A DNA stretch of 64,000 bases, from positions 95,921-159,920 of the forward strand of contig NZ_FQZN01000011.1 in the NCBI RefSeq assembly GCF_900142015.1, read 5' to 3'. The notes below the pieces were generated by a model. The model was not told the origin of the DNA and did not search any database. It saw only the letters and a program-made list of their open reading frames with translations. This document shows positions 1-8,640 of the stretch, in pieces (the stretch's first letter is position 1; each line of letters starts with the position of its first letter). The position numbers and the translations under genes were made by a program. This DNA is from Bacteroides stercorirosoris. Lineage in GTDB: Bacteria; Bacteroidota; Bacteroidia; Bacteroidales; Bacteroidaceae.

Positions 1-972
1 TTTCGCAACCGCCTCTTCCAGTATCTTGATACCTTCTGTATAGGGCAAACGCACAAAAGATTCTCCCAACACGCCTTGCAGACGCTCGATCAGCCCCTTA
101 TCAAACATATCGTTGAGGAACTTCACATCGTCAGCACAGTTATCCAACGCCCACTTCACACAGAATTTGATGAATTCTTCCGCCAAATCCATGTTATCCG
201 TAATATCGTTGAACGCAACTTCCGGCTCTACCATCCAGAACTCGGCCAAGTGGCGCGGAGTATTGGAGTTTTCGGCACGGAATGTAGGGCCAAACGTATA
301 GATAGCACCCAGTGCCGTAGCTGCAAGTTCACCTTCCAACTGACCGGAAACCGTCAGACTGGCCTGTTTGCCAAAGAAGTCATCATCATAAATGATAGAA
401 CCTGCTTCATCTTTCTGCAAATCATACAGGTTTTTCGTTGTCACCTGGAACATTTGTCCCGCACCCTCACAATCGGAAGCCGTGATGATAGGTGTATGGA
501 AATAAACGAAACCTTTCTGATGGAAGAAAGTATGGATAGCTATCGCCATGTTATGACGGATACGGAACACAGCACCGAAAGTATTCGTGCGGGGACGCAA
601 ATGAGCAATCTCGCGCAGGAATTCCAGCGTATGGCCTTTTTTCTGCAAAGGATATGTATTATCACAAGTTCCCAGAACTTCGATCTCACGAGCCTGAATC
701 TCAGCTTTCTGACCAGAGCCTACAGATTCCGTCAGTTCACCGTTCACACTCAGACAGGCACCGGTAGTAATATCTTTCAGCATCTCTTCGTCGAAGTTTG
801 CCAAATCCACTACTATCTGCACATTATTTATTGTAGAACCGTCATTCAGGGCGATAAAATTAACTTGTTTACTACCTCTGCGGGTACGAACCCAGCCTTT
901 CACGTTGACCATAGCGCCGAAATCTTCGCGCTTCAACACGTCAACAATCTTTGTTCTACTAATCTTTTCCAT
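1..972 (-). CDS. asnS: Asparaginyl-tRNA synthetase (partial, C-terminus outside window)
   Basis: Charges tRNA-Asn with asparagine in the cytoplasm. The first 324 codons are present and the frame is still open at base 1; the family is usually about 460-470 residues, so roughly the last 140 are missing. The protein starts [13 protein letters not shown]. The N-terminal third is the OB-fold anticodon-binding domain ([18 protein letters not shown]). The class II catalytic core follows, with a motif 2 region reading [21 protein letters not shown], typical of AsnRS/AspRS. The start at 972 was chosen because it gives the conserved N-terminus. AspS is the main alternative, but the NTPRHLAEF loop favours AsnS. 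Confidence 0.95.
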   Translation of the reverse strand, partial: MEKISRTKIVDVLKREDFGAMVNVKGWVRTRRGSKQVNFIALNDGSTINNVQIVVDLANFDEEMLKDITTGACLSVNGELTESVGSGQKAEIQAREIEVLGTCDNTYPLQKKGHTLEFLREIAHLRPRTNTFGAVFRIRHNMAIAIHTFFHQKGFVYFHTPIITASDCEGAGQMFQVTTKNLYDLQKDEAGSIIYDDDFFGKQASLTVSGQLEGELAATALGAIYTFGPTFRAENSNTPRHLAEFWMVEPEVAFNDITDNMDLAEEFIKFCVKWALDNCADDVKFLNDMFDKGLIERLQGVLGESFVRLPYTEGIKILEEAVAK

Positions 973-982
973 ATTCTTTTAA

Positions 983-1097
983 TTAAAGGAGTTAAAGAAG
1001 TTAGAGGAGTTAAAGGAGGTAGAGCTGATACTCATACAGTAAAGAAGCTATCAGGCTTTAACTCCTAAGCAAAGCGATAACTTCTTTACCTCCTTAA
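983..1097. repeat. 9-bp unit repeat and inverted repeat between asnS and rluB
   Basis: Four head-to-tail 9-bp units of the form GGAGTTAAA/GAAGTTAGA occupy about 988-1023. The stretch 983-1003 is nearly the reverse complement of 1078-1097, so the spacer can fold back. It lies between the rluB stop and the asnS start, both on the minus strand, and could act as a terminator or processing stem. Function is inferred. Confidence 0.6.
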
Positions 1098-1112
1098 TAC
1101 CCTATTATATAA

Positions 1113-2582
1113 TTACTCAAAAGCGCCCATGCGCAGGTAATTCACTTCCGGTTCAGTAAGGTAACGCCATTCGCCGCGACGCAGTCCTTTCTTTGTCAGT
1201 CCGGCAAAGAACACACGGTCGAGCTTCACTACCTTGTAACCCAGTGACTCAAATATACGACGCACGATACGGTTCTTACCGGAGTGGATTTCGATTCCCA
1301 CTTCATCCCGCTTAAAATCGTCCGTATAGTTGATAGCATCTGCATGGATTTCACCGTCATCCAACTGGATACCGGCTGCAATTTGCTCCATATCTGCTTT
1401 CGTCACATTTTTATCTGTATGTACGTGATAAATCTTTTTCTTCAGGAATTTCGGATGCGTCAGCTTGGAAGCCAAATCACCGTCGTTCGTCAGCAACAAA
1501 ACACCTGTAGTGTTACGGTCCAGACGACCTACCGGATAAATACGCTCGTCACAAGCTCCTTTCACCAAATCCATTACCGTACGGCGTGCCTGCGGATCAT
1601 CCGAGGTAGTCACTGTATCTTTCGGTTTATTCAGCAGAATATAGATTTTACGTTCGATGCTTACCAGCTGATCGTGGAATTTCACTTCGTCACCACGCTT
1701 AATCTTGGTTCCGAGTTCCGTAACCACTGCTCCGTTCACAGAAACCACACCTGCCGTGATGAATTCATCCGCCTCGCGACGAGAACAAACACCCGCATTA
1801 GCCAGAAACTTATTCAAACGAATCGGTTCATTGGGATCAACAAACTGCTCCTTGTACTCAATCTGCTTCTTACGGCTGTACTTTGCATTCGGATCATAGT
1901 CCGGCGTACGGCGCTGTTGAGGACGGCCATATCCACCCGGTCTTCCGCCACCATTCGGGTTGAAACGCGGACGTTGAGGACGGTCGCCATAAGAAGAACC
2001 ACCATAACCGCCACCATAGGAAGGACGTTGAGGACGTTCTCCGTCACCACTGTTATAGCGAGGACGATAAGGACGGTCGTTATTATATGAACGCTGTTGT
2101 CCGTCACCGCTGTTGAAACGCGGGCGCTGAGGACGGTCGCCATAAGAAGAGCCGCCATAAGAGGGGCGTTGAGGACGGTCGCCGCCTTCGTTGTTGTAAC
2201 GGGGACGATAAGGGCGGTCACCACCCGTGTTATTTCCATAGGACGGACGCTGAGGACGATCACCACTTTCGCTGTTATAGCGAGGACGATAAGGACGGTC
2301 GCCACCTTCACGGTTGTAGGACGGGCGGTCGCCATAGGTGCGTTGCGGACGCTCACTGCTACCTTCGGCATTAGGGTTAAAGCGCGGGCGATAAGGGCGA
2401 TCACTGCTGTAAGCACGCTGTGGACGGTCGCCACTCTCGCTGTTAAAGCGCGGACGATAGGGTCGGTCACCACCTTCACGGTTGTAAGACGGACGGCTGT
2501 AATTGTTTTCTCTTTCAAATTTGTTGCCTGAATTCTCCTCACTGGAAGAATCGTCACGCCAAGTTTCGTTTTCTGTACTCAT
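1113..2582 (-). CDS. rluB: RluB/RsuA-family rRNA pseudouridine synthase with disordered repeat arm
   Basis: Isomerises a uridine in rRNA, probably 23S. The protein has 489 residues. Residues about 27-228 are low-complexity units rich in Gly, Asp, Arg, Pro, Tyr and Asn (GDRPYRPRYNSE and GDRPQRPSYGG types). An S4 RNA-binding domain starts near residue 253 (PIRLNKFLANAGVCSRREAD). The catalytic domain carries YPVGRLDRNTTG with the expected catalytic Asp at 355. The core is of normal family size; the arm is an addition of about 230 residues. Long antisense and shifted-frame ORFs across the arm are by-products of its repetitive GC-rich codons. The gene stands alone between purB and asnS. Assignment to RluB rather than RluE/F/RsuA is by similarity of motifs only. 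Confidence 0.9.
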   Translation of the reverse strand: MSTENETWRDDSSSEENSGNKFERENNYSRPSYNREGGDRPYRPRFNSESGDRPQRAYSSDRPYRPRFNPNAEGSSERPQRTYGDRPSYNREGGDRPYRPRYNSESGDRPQRPSYGNNTGGDRPYRPRYNNEGGDRPQRPSYGGSSYGDRPQRPRFNSGDGQQRSYNNDRPYRPRYNSGDGERPQRPSYGGGYGGSSYGDRPQRPRFNPNGGGRPGGYGRPQQRRTPDYDPNAKYSRKKQIEYKEQFVDPNEPIRLNKFLANAGVCSRREADEFITAGVVSVNGAVVTELGTKIKRGDEVKFHDQLVSIERKIYILLNKPKDTVTTSDDPQARRTVMDLVKGACDERIYPVGRLDRNTTGVLLLTNDGDLASKLTHPKFLKKKIYHVHTDKNVTKADMEQIAAGIQLDDGEIHADAINYTDDFKRDEVGIEIHSGKNRIVRRIFESLGYKVVKLDRVFFAGLTKKGLRRGEWRYLTEPEVNYLRMGAFE

Positions 2583-2707
2583 TGTTTTATTCGAATAAAA
2601 TTAAACGTTGGCCTCACGGCCATTCTATTATCACTTTTATACCTTATATAATATATGTATTCTTTATAGTAACAATCACCGGATTTAAAATGTTGGCTTC
2701 ATTATCC

Positions 2708-2722
2708 GGCTACACCTTTATC
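2708..2722 (+). repeat. Single unit resembling the 22-bp repeat upstream of purB
   Basis: GGCTACACCTTTATC just downstream of the purB stop matches the core of the 22-bp units at 4263-4325 on the other side of purB. It may be an isolated relic or a chance match. Confidence 0.35.
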
Positions 2723-2733
2723 TTTCTTTTTTT

Positions 2734-4080
2734 TTAGATTCCTGTGTATGAATGAGGAGTGATGGCACGTAGTTCTTTCTTTATTTCTTCGCTCACATTC
2801 AGTTCCTCAATAAATTCTTTAATAGATGACTCCGTAATCGCCTGATTGGTGCGGGTCAATGCTTTCAACGCTTCATACGGATGCGGATATGCCTCGCGGC
2901 GCAGAATCGTCTGAATAGCTTCAGCTACCACGCTCCAGCAATTATCCAGATCACGGTAGATAGCAGTTTCGTTCAGCAACAACTTGCGCAAGCCTTTCAA
3001 TGAACTTTGAATGGCAATCACGATGTGTCCGAACGGCACGCCCACATTACGCAATACGGTAGAATCCGTCAGGTCGCGCTGCAAACGGGATACGGGCAAC
3101 TTCACCGCCAGATGTTCCAGAATCGCGCTGGCTATACCCAGATTACCTTCGGCATTTTCAAAGTCAATCGGGTTCACCTTGTGCGGCATGGCACTTGAAC
3201 CGACTTCACCGGCTTTAATCTTCTGCTTGAAGTATTCCATAGAAATATATTGCCAGAAATCACGGTTCATATCAATCATCACTGTATTAATGCGTTTCAT
3301 TGCATCAAAAACAGCGGAAAGATTATCATAATTGGAAATCTGCGTGGTATATTCTTCGCGTTCCAGTCCCAACTTTTCAGCAACGAACTTATTACCGAAT
3401 GCTTTCCAGTCAAACTCCGGATAGGCTACGTGGTGTGCATTGTAATTTCCGGTAGCGCCACCGAACTTGGCTGTCAGCGGACAGGCTTTCAATGTAGCCA
3501 ACTGACGTTCAAGACGGTATACGAAAACCATCACTTCCTTACCCAAACGGGTGGGCGAAGCCGGCTGTCCGTGCGTCTTGGCAAGCATAGGGATGTCAAC
3601 CCATTCTTCCGCATACGTGCGAAGCTGAGCAATCAGTTCCTCAATCTGAGGATAATACACTTGTTCCAGAGCTTCTTTAATGGACAAAGGAACGGAAGTG
3701 TTATTGATATCCTGGGAAGTCAGTCCGAAGTGGATGAACTCTTTGTAATCATCCATTCCACCCATCTTGTCGAATTCTTCTTTCAGAAAATATTCCACGG
3801 CTTTTACGTCATGGTTCGTCACGCTCTCAATGTCTTTGATACGCTGCGCGTCAGTTTCCGAAAAGTTCCGGTAGATGTTTCTTAAAGTTTCGAACACACC
3901 TTTATCCACACCTTTCAGCTGCGGCAAAGGCAATTCGCACAGGGTAATAAAGTATTCCACTTCTACCTGTACGCGGTATTTTATCAAAGCAAATTCCGAG
4001 AAATAGGCCGCCAAGGCTTCTGTTTTTCCTCTATATCGACCGTCAACCGGAGAAATCGCTGTTAGTAAATCAAGTTCCAT
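2734..4080 (-). CDS. purB: Adenylosuccinate lyase
   Basis: Splits SAICAR in purine synthesis and adenylosuccinate in AMP synthesis; cytoplasmic. The product has 448 residues with the N-terminus MELDLLTAISPVDGRYRG. The frame is open upstream to 4194, but the 38 extra residues are low-complexity and cover the promoter candidate, so 4080 is chosen. Signature SSAMPHKVNP sits at residues 295-304 and the general-base region KTHGQPASP contains His170. Length matches the long (E. coli-like) PurB class. A Bacteroides-type promoter lies 28-57 bases upstream. Confidence 0.97.
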   Translation of the reverse strand: MELDLLTAISPVDGRYRGKTEALAAYFSEFALIKYRVQVEVEYFITLCELPLPQLKGVDKGVFETLRNIYRNFSETDAQRIKDIESVTNHDVKAVEYFLKEEFDKMGGMDDYKEFIHFGLTSQDINNTSVPLSIKEALEQVYYPQIEELIAQLRTYAEEWVDIPMLAKTHGQPASPTRLGKEVMVFVYRLERQLATLKACPLTAKFGGATGNYNAHHVAYPEFDWKAFGNKFVAEKLGLEREEYTTQISNYDNLSAVFDAMKRINTVMIDMNRDFWQYISMEYFKQKIKAGEVGSSAMPHKVNPIDFENAEGNLGIASAILEHLAVKLPVSRLQRDLTDSTVLRNVGVPFGHIVIAIQSSLKGLRKLLLNETAIYRDLDNCWSVVAEAIQTILRREAYPHPYEALKALTRTNQAITESSIKEFIEELNVSEEIKKELRAITPHSYTGI

Positions 4081-4107
4081 ACGTATATTTTGATAATTAT
4101 CGGACTG

Positions 4108-4137
4108 CAAAATTAGCGTTTTTTTCTGAGTAACAAA
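4108..4137 (-). promoter_or_regulatory. Candidate purB promoter
   Basis: On the minus strand a -33 TTTG (4134-4137) is separated by 18 bp from a -7 box TAATTTTG (4108-4115), matching the Bacteroidetes sigma consensus TTTG-N19-21-TAnnTTTG apart from one base less in the spacer. Confidence 0.6.
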
Positions 4138-4262
4138 CCATAAAGGGGGAAGAAAGTTAAGCGAGGAAGTTAACAGATAAAAAAACAACTTCACAAAATG
4201 CAGAATATCGGCTCAAACGATTACCTCAATCCCACCCACAGATATACACAGGGCCGCTTTAG

Positions 4263-4344
4263 GATGGCTACACCCTTTGCCCCGGATAGCTACACCCTTT
4301 ATCAAAGATGGCTACACCCTTTGCCTGTTATGGTGTAGCCATCC
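4263..4344. repeat. 22-bp tandem repeat array, three units plus an inverted unit (array 1)
   Basis: Units GATGGCTACACCCTTTGCC, GATAGCTACACCCTTTATC and GATGGCTACACCCTTTGCC start at 4263, 4285 and 4307, exactly 22 bp apart. An inverted copy at 4332-4343 makes a perfect 12-bp stem with 4307-4318 around a 13-nt loop. The array lies between the symporter stop and the purB promoter, on the minus-strand path. It could terminate the sugar operon transcript or bind a protein on one face of the helix. Function unknown. Confidence 0.8.
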
Positions 4345-4367
4345 CGGAACGATATATTATAGTGATT

Positions 4368-5624
4368 CTAATCAATCACTTTATAGCCTTTCCACCCATA
4401 ATAGGCACAAAATATGAAGCATATGAGCGGAACGATATAGGCTATCTGATAAACATGTTCGTTATGATGCATTATATAAGCGGTGAGTTGCGGCAGGCAA
4501 GCGTTTCCTACGATAGCCATAACAAGGAAAGCCGAACCGCTTTTCGTATCATCTCCCAAGCCATTCAAGGCCAGGGAAAATTGCGTGGGGTACATGATGG
4601 ACATAAAGAAAGACACCGCCAGCATAGCATATAGCCCAACCATACCGCCAAACGCCATAATGACACCACACAGGACAATATTCGCCAACGCATACACAAC
4701 AAGCATATTCTCAGGCTTGAACTTTATCATCAAAGCCGTGCCAATCCAACGTCCCGCCAGGAAAGCAAGCATATAGAAACCGAAGAATGTGGTCGCCTGA
4801 CCTTCGGGCATCCCCGTATACGTACAGCAATAAACCAGAAAGAGACTGTTGATTGCAGTTTGTCCGCCATTATAGAAAAACTGGGCGATGACTCCCCAAC
4901 GGAGATGCGAACGTTTCAATACCTGAAAGTTAATCAGCTTACCACTCTCCTTTCCACACCCCTCTTCTCCCTTGATTTTAGGCAGATGAGAAAAGATAAA
5001 GACAATGGCAATTACCAGAAGAATACCCGCCAGAATGAGATAAGGCAATTTCATGGCGTCAGTTTCAAACTGAATATAGCCTTCCCAGCCTCCGGCATAG
5101 TCGGCAGGAATCGTCTCCCGCGTGTATTCCTGCCCGCTCAGCACCAGCTTACTCAGGAACATGGCAGCAATAAATGCACCCAAGCCATTGAATGATTGCG
5201 CCAGATTCAGCCTGCGGGATGCTGTTTGAGGATTTCCCAAAGCCGTCACATAGGGGTTTGCGGCCGTTTCGAGAAAACACATACCGGTGGCAATGACAAA
5301 GAATATGCCCAGATATGCCCAATATTCCTTTATGGCAGCCGCCGGAAAAAACAATGCTCCGCCGGATGCAGCCAGCAACAAACCGAAAATGATTCCGGCC
5401 TTATAGCTGTATTTCTTCATGAACATAGCTATCGGGATGGGAAAGATAAAATATGCCAGCCAATAGGCTGTTTCCGTGAATGACGCCTCGAAAGTATTCA
5501 GTTCACAAGTTTTCATCAATTGCCGTATCATAGTCGGCAAAAGATTGCTGCTGATGGCCCAGATAAAGAAAAGGCTAAATATTAGCGTCAGGGCAACAGT
5601 GTATTTCTTTGTATTGGTATTCAT
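4368..5624 (-). CDS. fucP: MFS sugar:H+ symporter, FucP-like (FGHS family)
   Basis: Inner-membrane importer of the fucose/galactose/glucose:H+ symporter family. The product has 418 residues with about 12 hydrophobic segments. The motif ETAANPYV at residues 119-126 is characteristic of the FucP/GluP group. It is the last gene of a four-gene minus-strand cassette, with 27 bases after the amidohydrolase stop. The neighbouring L-galactose/L-fucose-dehydrogenase-like reductase supports a 6-deoxyhexose or L-galactose-type substrate. Exact substrate is inferred; other FGHS members carry glucose, galactose or N-acetylglucosamine. Confidence 0.82.
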   Translation of the reverse strand: MNTNTKKYTVALTLIFSLFFIWAISSNLLPTMIRQLMKTCELNTFEASFTETAYWLAYFIFPIPIAMFMKKYSYKAGIIFGLLLAASGGALFFPAAAIKEYWAYLGIFFVIATGMCFLETAANPYVTALGNPQTASRRLNLAQSFNGLGAFIAAMFLSKLVLSGQEYTRETIPADYAGGWEGYIQFETDAMKLPYLILAGILLVIAIVFIFSHLPKIKGEEGCGKESGKLINFQVLKRSHLRWGVIAQFFYNGGQTAINSLFLVYCCTYTGMPEGQATTFFGFYMLAFLAGRWIGTALMIKFKPENMLVVYALANIVLCGVIMAFGGMVGLYAMLAVSFFMSIMYPTQFSLALNGLGDDTKSGSAFLVMAIVGNACLPQLTAYIMHHNEHVYQIAYIVPLICFIFCAYYGWKGYKVID

Positions 5625-5651
5625 TTTATAAGGTCAATGTGTTAATCGTAC

Positions 5652-6575
5652 TTATTCCGACATATTCTTTATATAAGGCAGCTCCACCAGATTCCCGAAC
5701 CGATAGAACTTCCGGGCATTCTCTCCCAGGAAGAGTCTCTTTTCTTCATCCGTCATCAGGTCAGATTTAAGAATGAAGTCGTATGACATCCGGTAAGTGA
5801 TAGCTGCAATGGTTCTCGGATAGTCCGATCCCCACATCAGTTTCTCCATACCCACAAGCGATGCGGCTTCCTTTATGGCAACCACAGCTCCGCGGAAAGG
5901 ATAGAACTCATCATTAAACAGCCATGTGATGCCACCGGACTCGATACGTACCTGTTCATGGCGGGCCAGTTTTATCTGTTCCTGCCATTGCGGACGCGTC
6001 ACCATACCAAAATGCCCTATCGCAATCCGCAAACGGGGACACTCAGCAATGATTTCCTCCATTTCGCCGACTTGCAGAGCACCATCAGCCAAATCCACCG
6101 AGAGAAGCACATCTTTTTCTTCCATCAGACGGAACATCCGCATCATTTCATCAGATGTGAGATATACCCTGCCATCGGACAGCAACAGCCGTTGCGCCGG
6201 AATCTTTATTGCTTTGAACCCTTTCCCGATCAGCTCTTCAGCATGAGGGAAGTAGCCGGGCTTCCGCGCATCAACCATGCCACAACACAGGAAACGGTCG
6301 GGATATTGCCGCCGCACCTCTTCCAGATAGTCGTTCTGCAAACCGTCAATATACTCTTGCGTGATCACTGCGGCAGACACCTGTGCATAGTCCATATTGG
6401 AAAGGAAAACTTCCGCCGTATTCCGTCCGTCCACCATAAAAGGCGGAAGCATCTGGCGTACCTCACCCATAAACAGAGATTTGCCTCCCTCCATTGTCTT
6501 AATCCGCATCCCGTCCACCTCTGTATCCTGGTGCAACCAGAGGTGGGCGTGAGCATCTATTATTCTATAATCCAT
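5652..6575 (-). CDS. TIM-barrel amidohydrolase, candidate sugar lactonase
   Basis: Amidohydrolase-2 family metal-dependent hydrolase of 307 residues. Metal ligands are visible: DAHAHLW with His9 and His11, GHFG with His188, and GSDYP with Asp251 near the C-terminus. Related proteins include L-fuconolactonase and L-rhamnonolactonase, which open the lactone formed by a sugar dehydrogenase. The dehydrogenase genes beside it fit that role. It starts 4 bases after the zinc-dehydrogenase stop, so the genes are co-transcribed. The lactonase role is inferred; decarboxylases of the same superfamily are an alternative. Confidence 0.7.
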   Translation of the reverse strand: MDYRIIDAHAHLWLHQDTEVDGMRIKTMEGGKSLFMGEVRQMLPPFMVDGRNTAEVFLSNMDYAQVSAAVITQEYIDGLQNDYLEEVRRQYPDRFLCCGMVDARKPGYFPHAEELIGKGFKAIKIPAQRLLLSDGRVYLTSDEMMRMFRLMEEKDVLLSVDLADGALQVGEMEEIIAECPRLRIAIGHFGMVTRPQWQEQIKLARHEQVRIESGGITWLFNDEFYPFRGAVVAIKEAASLVGMEKLMWGSDYPRTIAAITYRMSYDFILKSDLMTDEEKRLFLGENARKFYRFGNLVELPYIKNMSE

Positions 6576-6579
6576 CGTT

Positions 6580-7608
6580 TCAGAATTTTATCAAGATACG
6601 GAATACTTTTCCAGGATTAGCCACCCAACCTTCCAGGGCTTCTTCCGCCTGGTCCGACGCATAAACTCCGCTGATTAGTTTTTCCACATCAGCCGAAGAA
6701 CGTTTCAGATATTCTATAACCGCACGGAAGTCTTCGGGCATAGCATTGCGGGAGCCACGAATATCCATCTCTTTCATCACGAAATACTTCGTCTCAAAAG
6801 AAGTTTCTTTCTTGGCATAACCAATACAAACCACCCGGCCGGTAAAGCCGACTTCGTTGATTGCCATCTGATAAGTAACCGGAGCACCAACAGCCTCAAC
6901 AACCACATCCGGACCAGCACCTCCGGTTATTTCCTGCAAACGCGCATGCACGTCTTCGGTTGCCGAATTAATGGTATAGTGCGCGCCCAACTCCTGGGCC
7001 AGCTTCAGTTTATCATCATCCACATCCACAGCTATCACCCGGGCGCCACGCAATGCGGCACGGACAATCGCTCCCACACCAATCATTCCACAACCAATAA
7101 CCATCACTACATCAAGGTCAGTAGTCCAGGCACGAGAAACAGCATGAAAACCTACGCTCATCGGTTCCACTAAGGCAAACTGGCGGAGTGTCAACGTGTC
7201 GTCAGCAATCACTTTTTGCCAAGGCACCGCTATATACTCGCACATAGCCCCGTCGCGCTGCACACCTAAAGTCTGGTTGAACTGACAGGCATTCGGACGT
7301 CCGTTACGACAGGAGGAACAATGCCCGCAGTTTGTATATGGATTCACCGTACAGGACATTCCGGGATGAATGCTCTCAGGCACCCCTGCACCCACAGCCT
7401 CTACCCGGGCCGCAATCTCATGTCCGGGAATAACCGGCAGTTTCACCATCGGATTCTTTCCCAGATAGGTGTTCAAATCCGAGCCGCAGAATCCGACATA
7501 ATGTATCTTCAACAACACTTCACCGTCATGAAGTTGTGGTTTCTCTCTTTCTACGAGAGCGACATTGCGTTCTCCTAATATAGCTACCGCTTTCATTTCA
7601 TTTTTCAT
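6580..7608 (-). CDS. Zinc-dependent medium-chain alcohol/polyol dehydrogenase
   Basis: NAD(P)-dependent MDR-family dehydrogenase of 342 residues. Catalytic zinc ligands: Cys41 (FCGSD), His63-Glu64 (PGHE) and probably Glu148. The structural zinc is held by Cys94, Cys97, Cys100 and Cys108. The Rossmann signature GCGMIG is at 172-177. It resembles sorbitol, L-idonate and galactitol dehydrogenases. In this cassette it probably oxidises an intermediate of the sugar brought in by the symporter. Start: ATG at 7608, 1 base after the preceding stop codon; an in-frame ATG at 7596 (MKAVAIL) is equally possible. Substrate cannot be read from the sequence. Confidence 0.85.
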   Translation of the reverse strand: MKNEMKAVAILGERNVALVEREKPQLHDGEVLLKIHYVGFCGSDLNTYLGKNPMVKLPVIPGHEIAARVEAVGAGVPESIHPGMSCTVNPYTNCGHCSSCRNGRPNACQFNQTLGVQRDGAMCEYIAVPWQKVIADDTLTLRQFALVEPMSVGFHAVSRAWTTDLDVVMVIGCGMIGVGAIVRAALRGARVIAVDVDDDKLKLAQELGAHYTINSATEDVHARLQEITGGAGPDVVVEAVGAPVTYQMAINEVGFTGRVVCIGYAKKETSFETKYFVMKEMDIRGSRNAMPEDFRAVIEYLKRSSADVEKLISGVYASDQAEEALEGWVANPGKVFRILIKF

Positions 7609-7609
7609 T

Positions 7610-8542
7610 TTAACTATTCAACCATGTATCTCTGAAACGGGGTTCCAGAATGCCTTTGACTTCTTCCAGCAACTTCTCATCCAAAGCTCCATCCGCCCAT
7701 TTGATATTCTGCAAAACAGCTTCGGAACGGGTTGTACTGAACAGAGTCGTTGCAATCCGAGGATTAGACACAGCATATTTCACCGCTAACTGTTCGATAG
7801 TCCCGCCCTGGGCTTTACAGTAGCCTGCCGCTTTTCTGCACAATTCCTGCAAAGGTTTGGGAGCCGGATGCCAATCGGGAGCACCCCGTTCGGTCAACAA
7901 ACCCATTGAAAAGGGAGAAGCATTAATCACGCCTATCTCTTTTTCCTCAAAATAATCAAGATAATCGGCCAACGCATCATCATTGAGGCAATAATGACAG
8001 AAAGACAGCACGCTCTCCACCGTACCTTCGGGAACATGGTCAATCACATATTTAAAATGGCGCAACGTCAGATTAGTGATGCCTACATGTTTCACAATAC
8101 CCTTATCACGCAATTCCACCAACGCCGGAAGCGTCTCTTTGCAAACCTGTTCCAAGTCGGCAAATTCAATATCGTGTACATTGATCAAATCAATATAATC
8201 CACGTTCAGCCGCTCCATACTTTCATATACGCTTTCCGTAGCCTTCTTTGCAGAATAATCCCAGGAATTTACCCCGTCATGCCCGTAGCGCCCCACTTTC
8301 GTAGAAAGGTAATACCTGCTTCTTTCGATGTCCTTCAAAGCTTTTCCCAACACAATCTCCGCTTTCAGATGCCCGTAATAGGGAGATACATCAATAAAAT
8401 TAATGCCATTGTCCACTGCCGTATGCACAGCCTTTACGCCCTCTTCTTCTTTGATAGAATGGAAGACGCCTCCAAGTGAAGAAGCTCCAAAACTCAGATT
8501 GGAAACTTTCATTCCTGTTTTTCCTATTTCCCTGTATTCCAT
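7610..8542 (-). CDS. Aldo-keto reductase, L-galactose/L-fucose dehydrogenase-like
   Basis: NAD(P)-linked oxidation of an aldose at C1 to its lactone is the expected reaction. The product has 310 residues with the AKR tetrad Asp51, Tyr56, Lys82 and His123 in the expected contexts (FIDVSPYYG, STKVGRYG, NVHDIEF). Segments such as HDIEF, LSFCHYCLND, ASPFSMGLLTERG and DWHPAP closely match plant L-galactose dehydrogenase as remembered, unusual among bacterial AKRs. The frame runs to 8572, but MEYREIGKTGMKVS at 8542 is the family N-terminus. It is the first gene of the cassette and is divergent from the LacI gene, its likely regulator. Confidence 0.85.
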   Translation of the reverse strand: MEYREIGKTGMKVSNLSFGASSLGGVFHSIKEEEGVKAVHTAVDNGINFIDVSPYYGHLKAEIVLGKALKDIERSRYYLSTKVGRYGHDGVNSWDYSAKKATESVYESMERLNVDYIDLINVHDIEFADLEQVCKETLPALVELRDKGIVKHVGITNLTLRHFKYVIDHVPEGTVESVLSFCHYCLNDDALADYLDYFEEKEIGVINASPFSMGLLTERGAPDWHPAPKPLQELCRKAAGYCKAQGGTIEQLAVKYAVSNPRIATTLFSTTRSEAVLQNIKWADGALDEKLLEEVKGILEPRFRDTWLNS

Positions 8543-8569
8543 ATTATTATTTTTAAGAAATCCATACCC

Positions 8570-8577
8570 CAAAAGTA
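8570..8577 (-). promoter_or_regulatory. Candidate -7 box for the sugar cassette
   Basis: Minus-strand TACTTTTG fits TAnnTTTG and lies 28 bases upstream of the reductase start. No good -33 TTTG is seen at the right distance, as expected for an activated or weak promoter. Confidence 0.4.
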
Positions 8578-8622
8578 TCCGTTTTCACCCTATGTAAGAT
8601 TAGCTTATGTGTTAAAACCCTA

Positions 8623-8640
8623 CGCAAAGGTTTGCGCAAA
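8623..8640. promoter_or_regulatory. Candidate LacI-family operator
   Basis: CGCAAA-GG-TTTGCG (8623-8636) and TTTGCGCAAA (8631-8640) are overlapping inverted repeats with a central CG-rich core, as LacI-family operators often have. The site is in the divergent gap and its TTTG at 8631-8634 doubles as the -33 box of a lacI-direction promoter, which suggests autoregulation and shared control of the cassette. Confidence 0.55.

Noticed and set aside
1284..2557. Long Thr/Arg/Ile-rich and Val/Leu/Thr-rich frames over rluB
   Set aside because: They are by-products of the repetitive arm of the pseudouridine synthase and lack any domain.
4081..4194. N-terminal extension of purB
   Set aside because: The extra 38 codons run over the promoter candidate and lack conservation features; the family N-terminus MELDLLTAISP begins at 4080.
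4263..4344. Possible CRISPR array (and likewise arrays 2-4)
   Set aside because: Units are contiguous, with no constant repeat separated by variable spacers of 25-40 bp, and no cas genes occur in the window.
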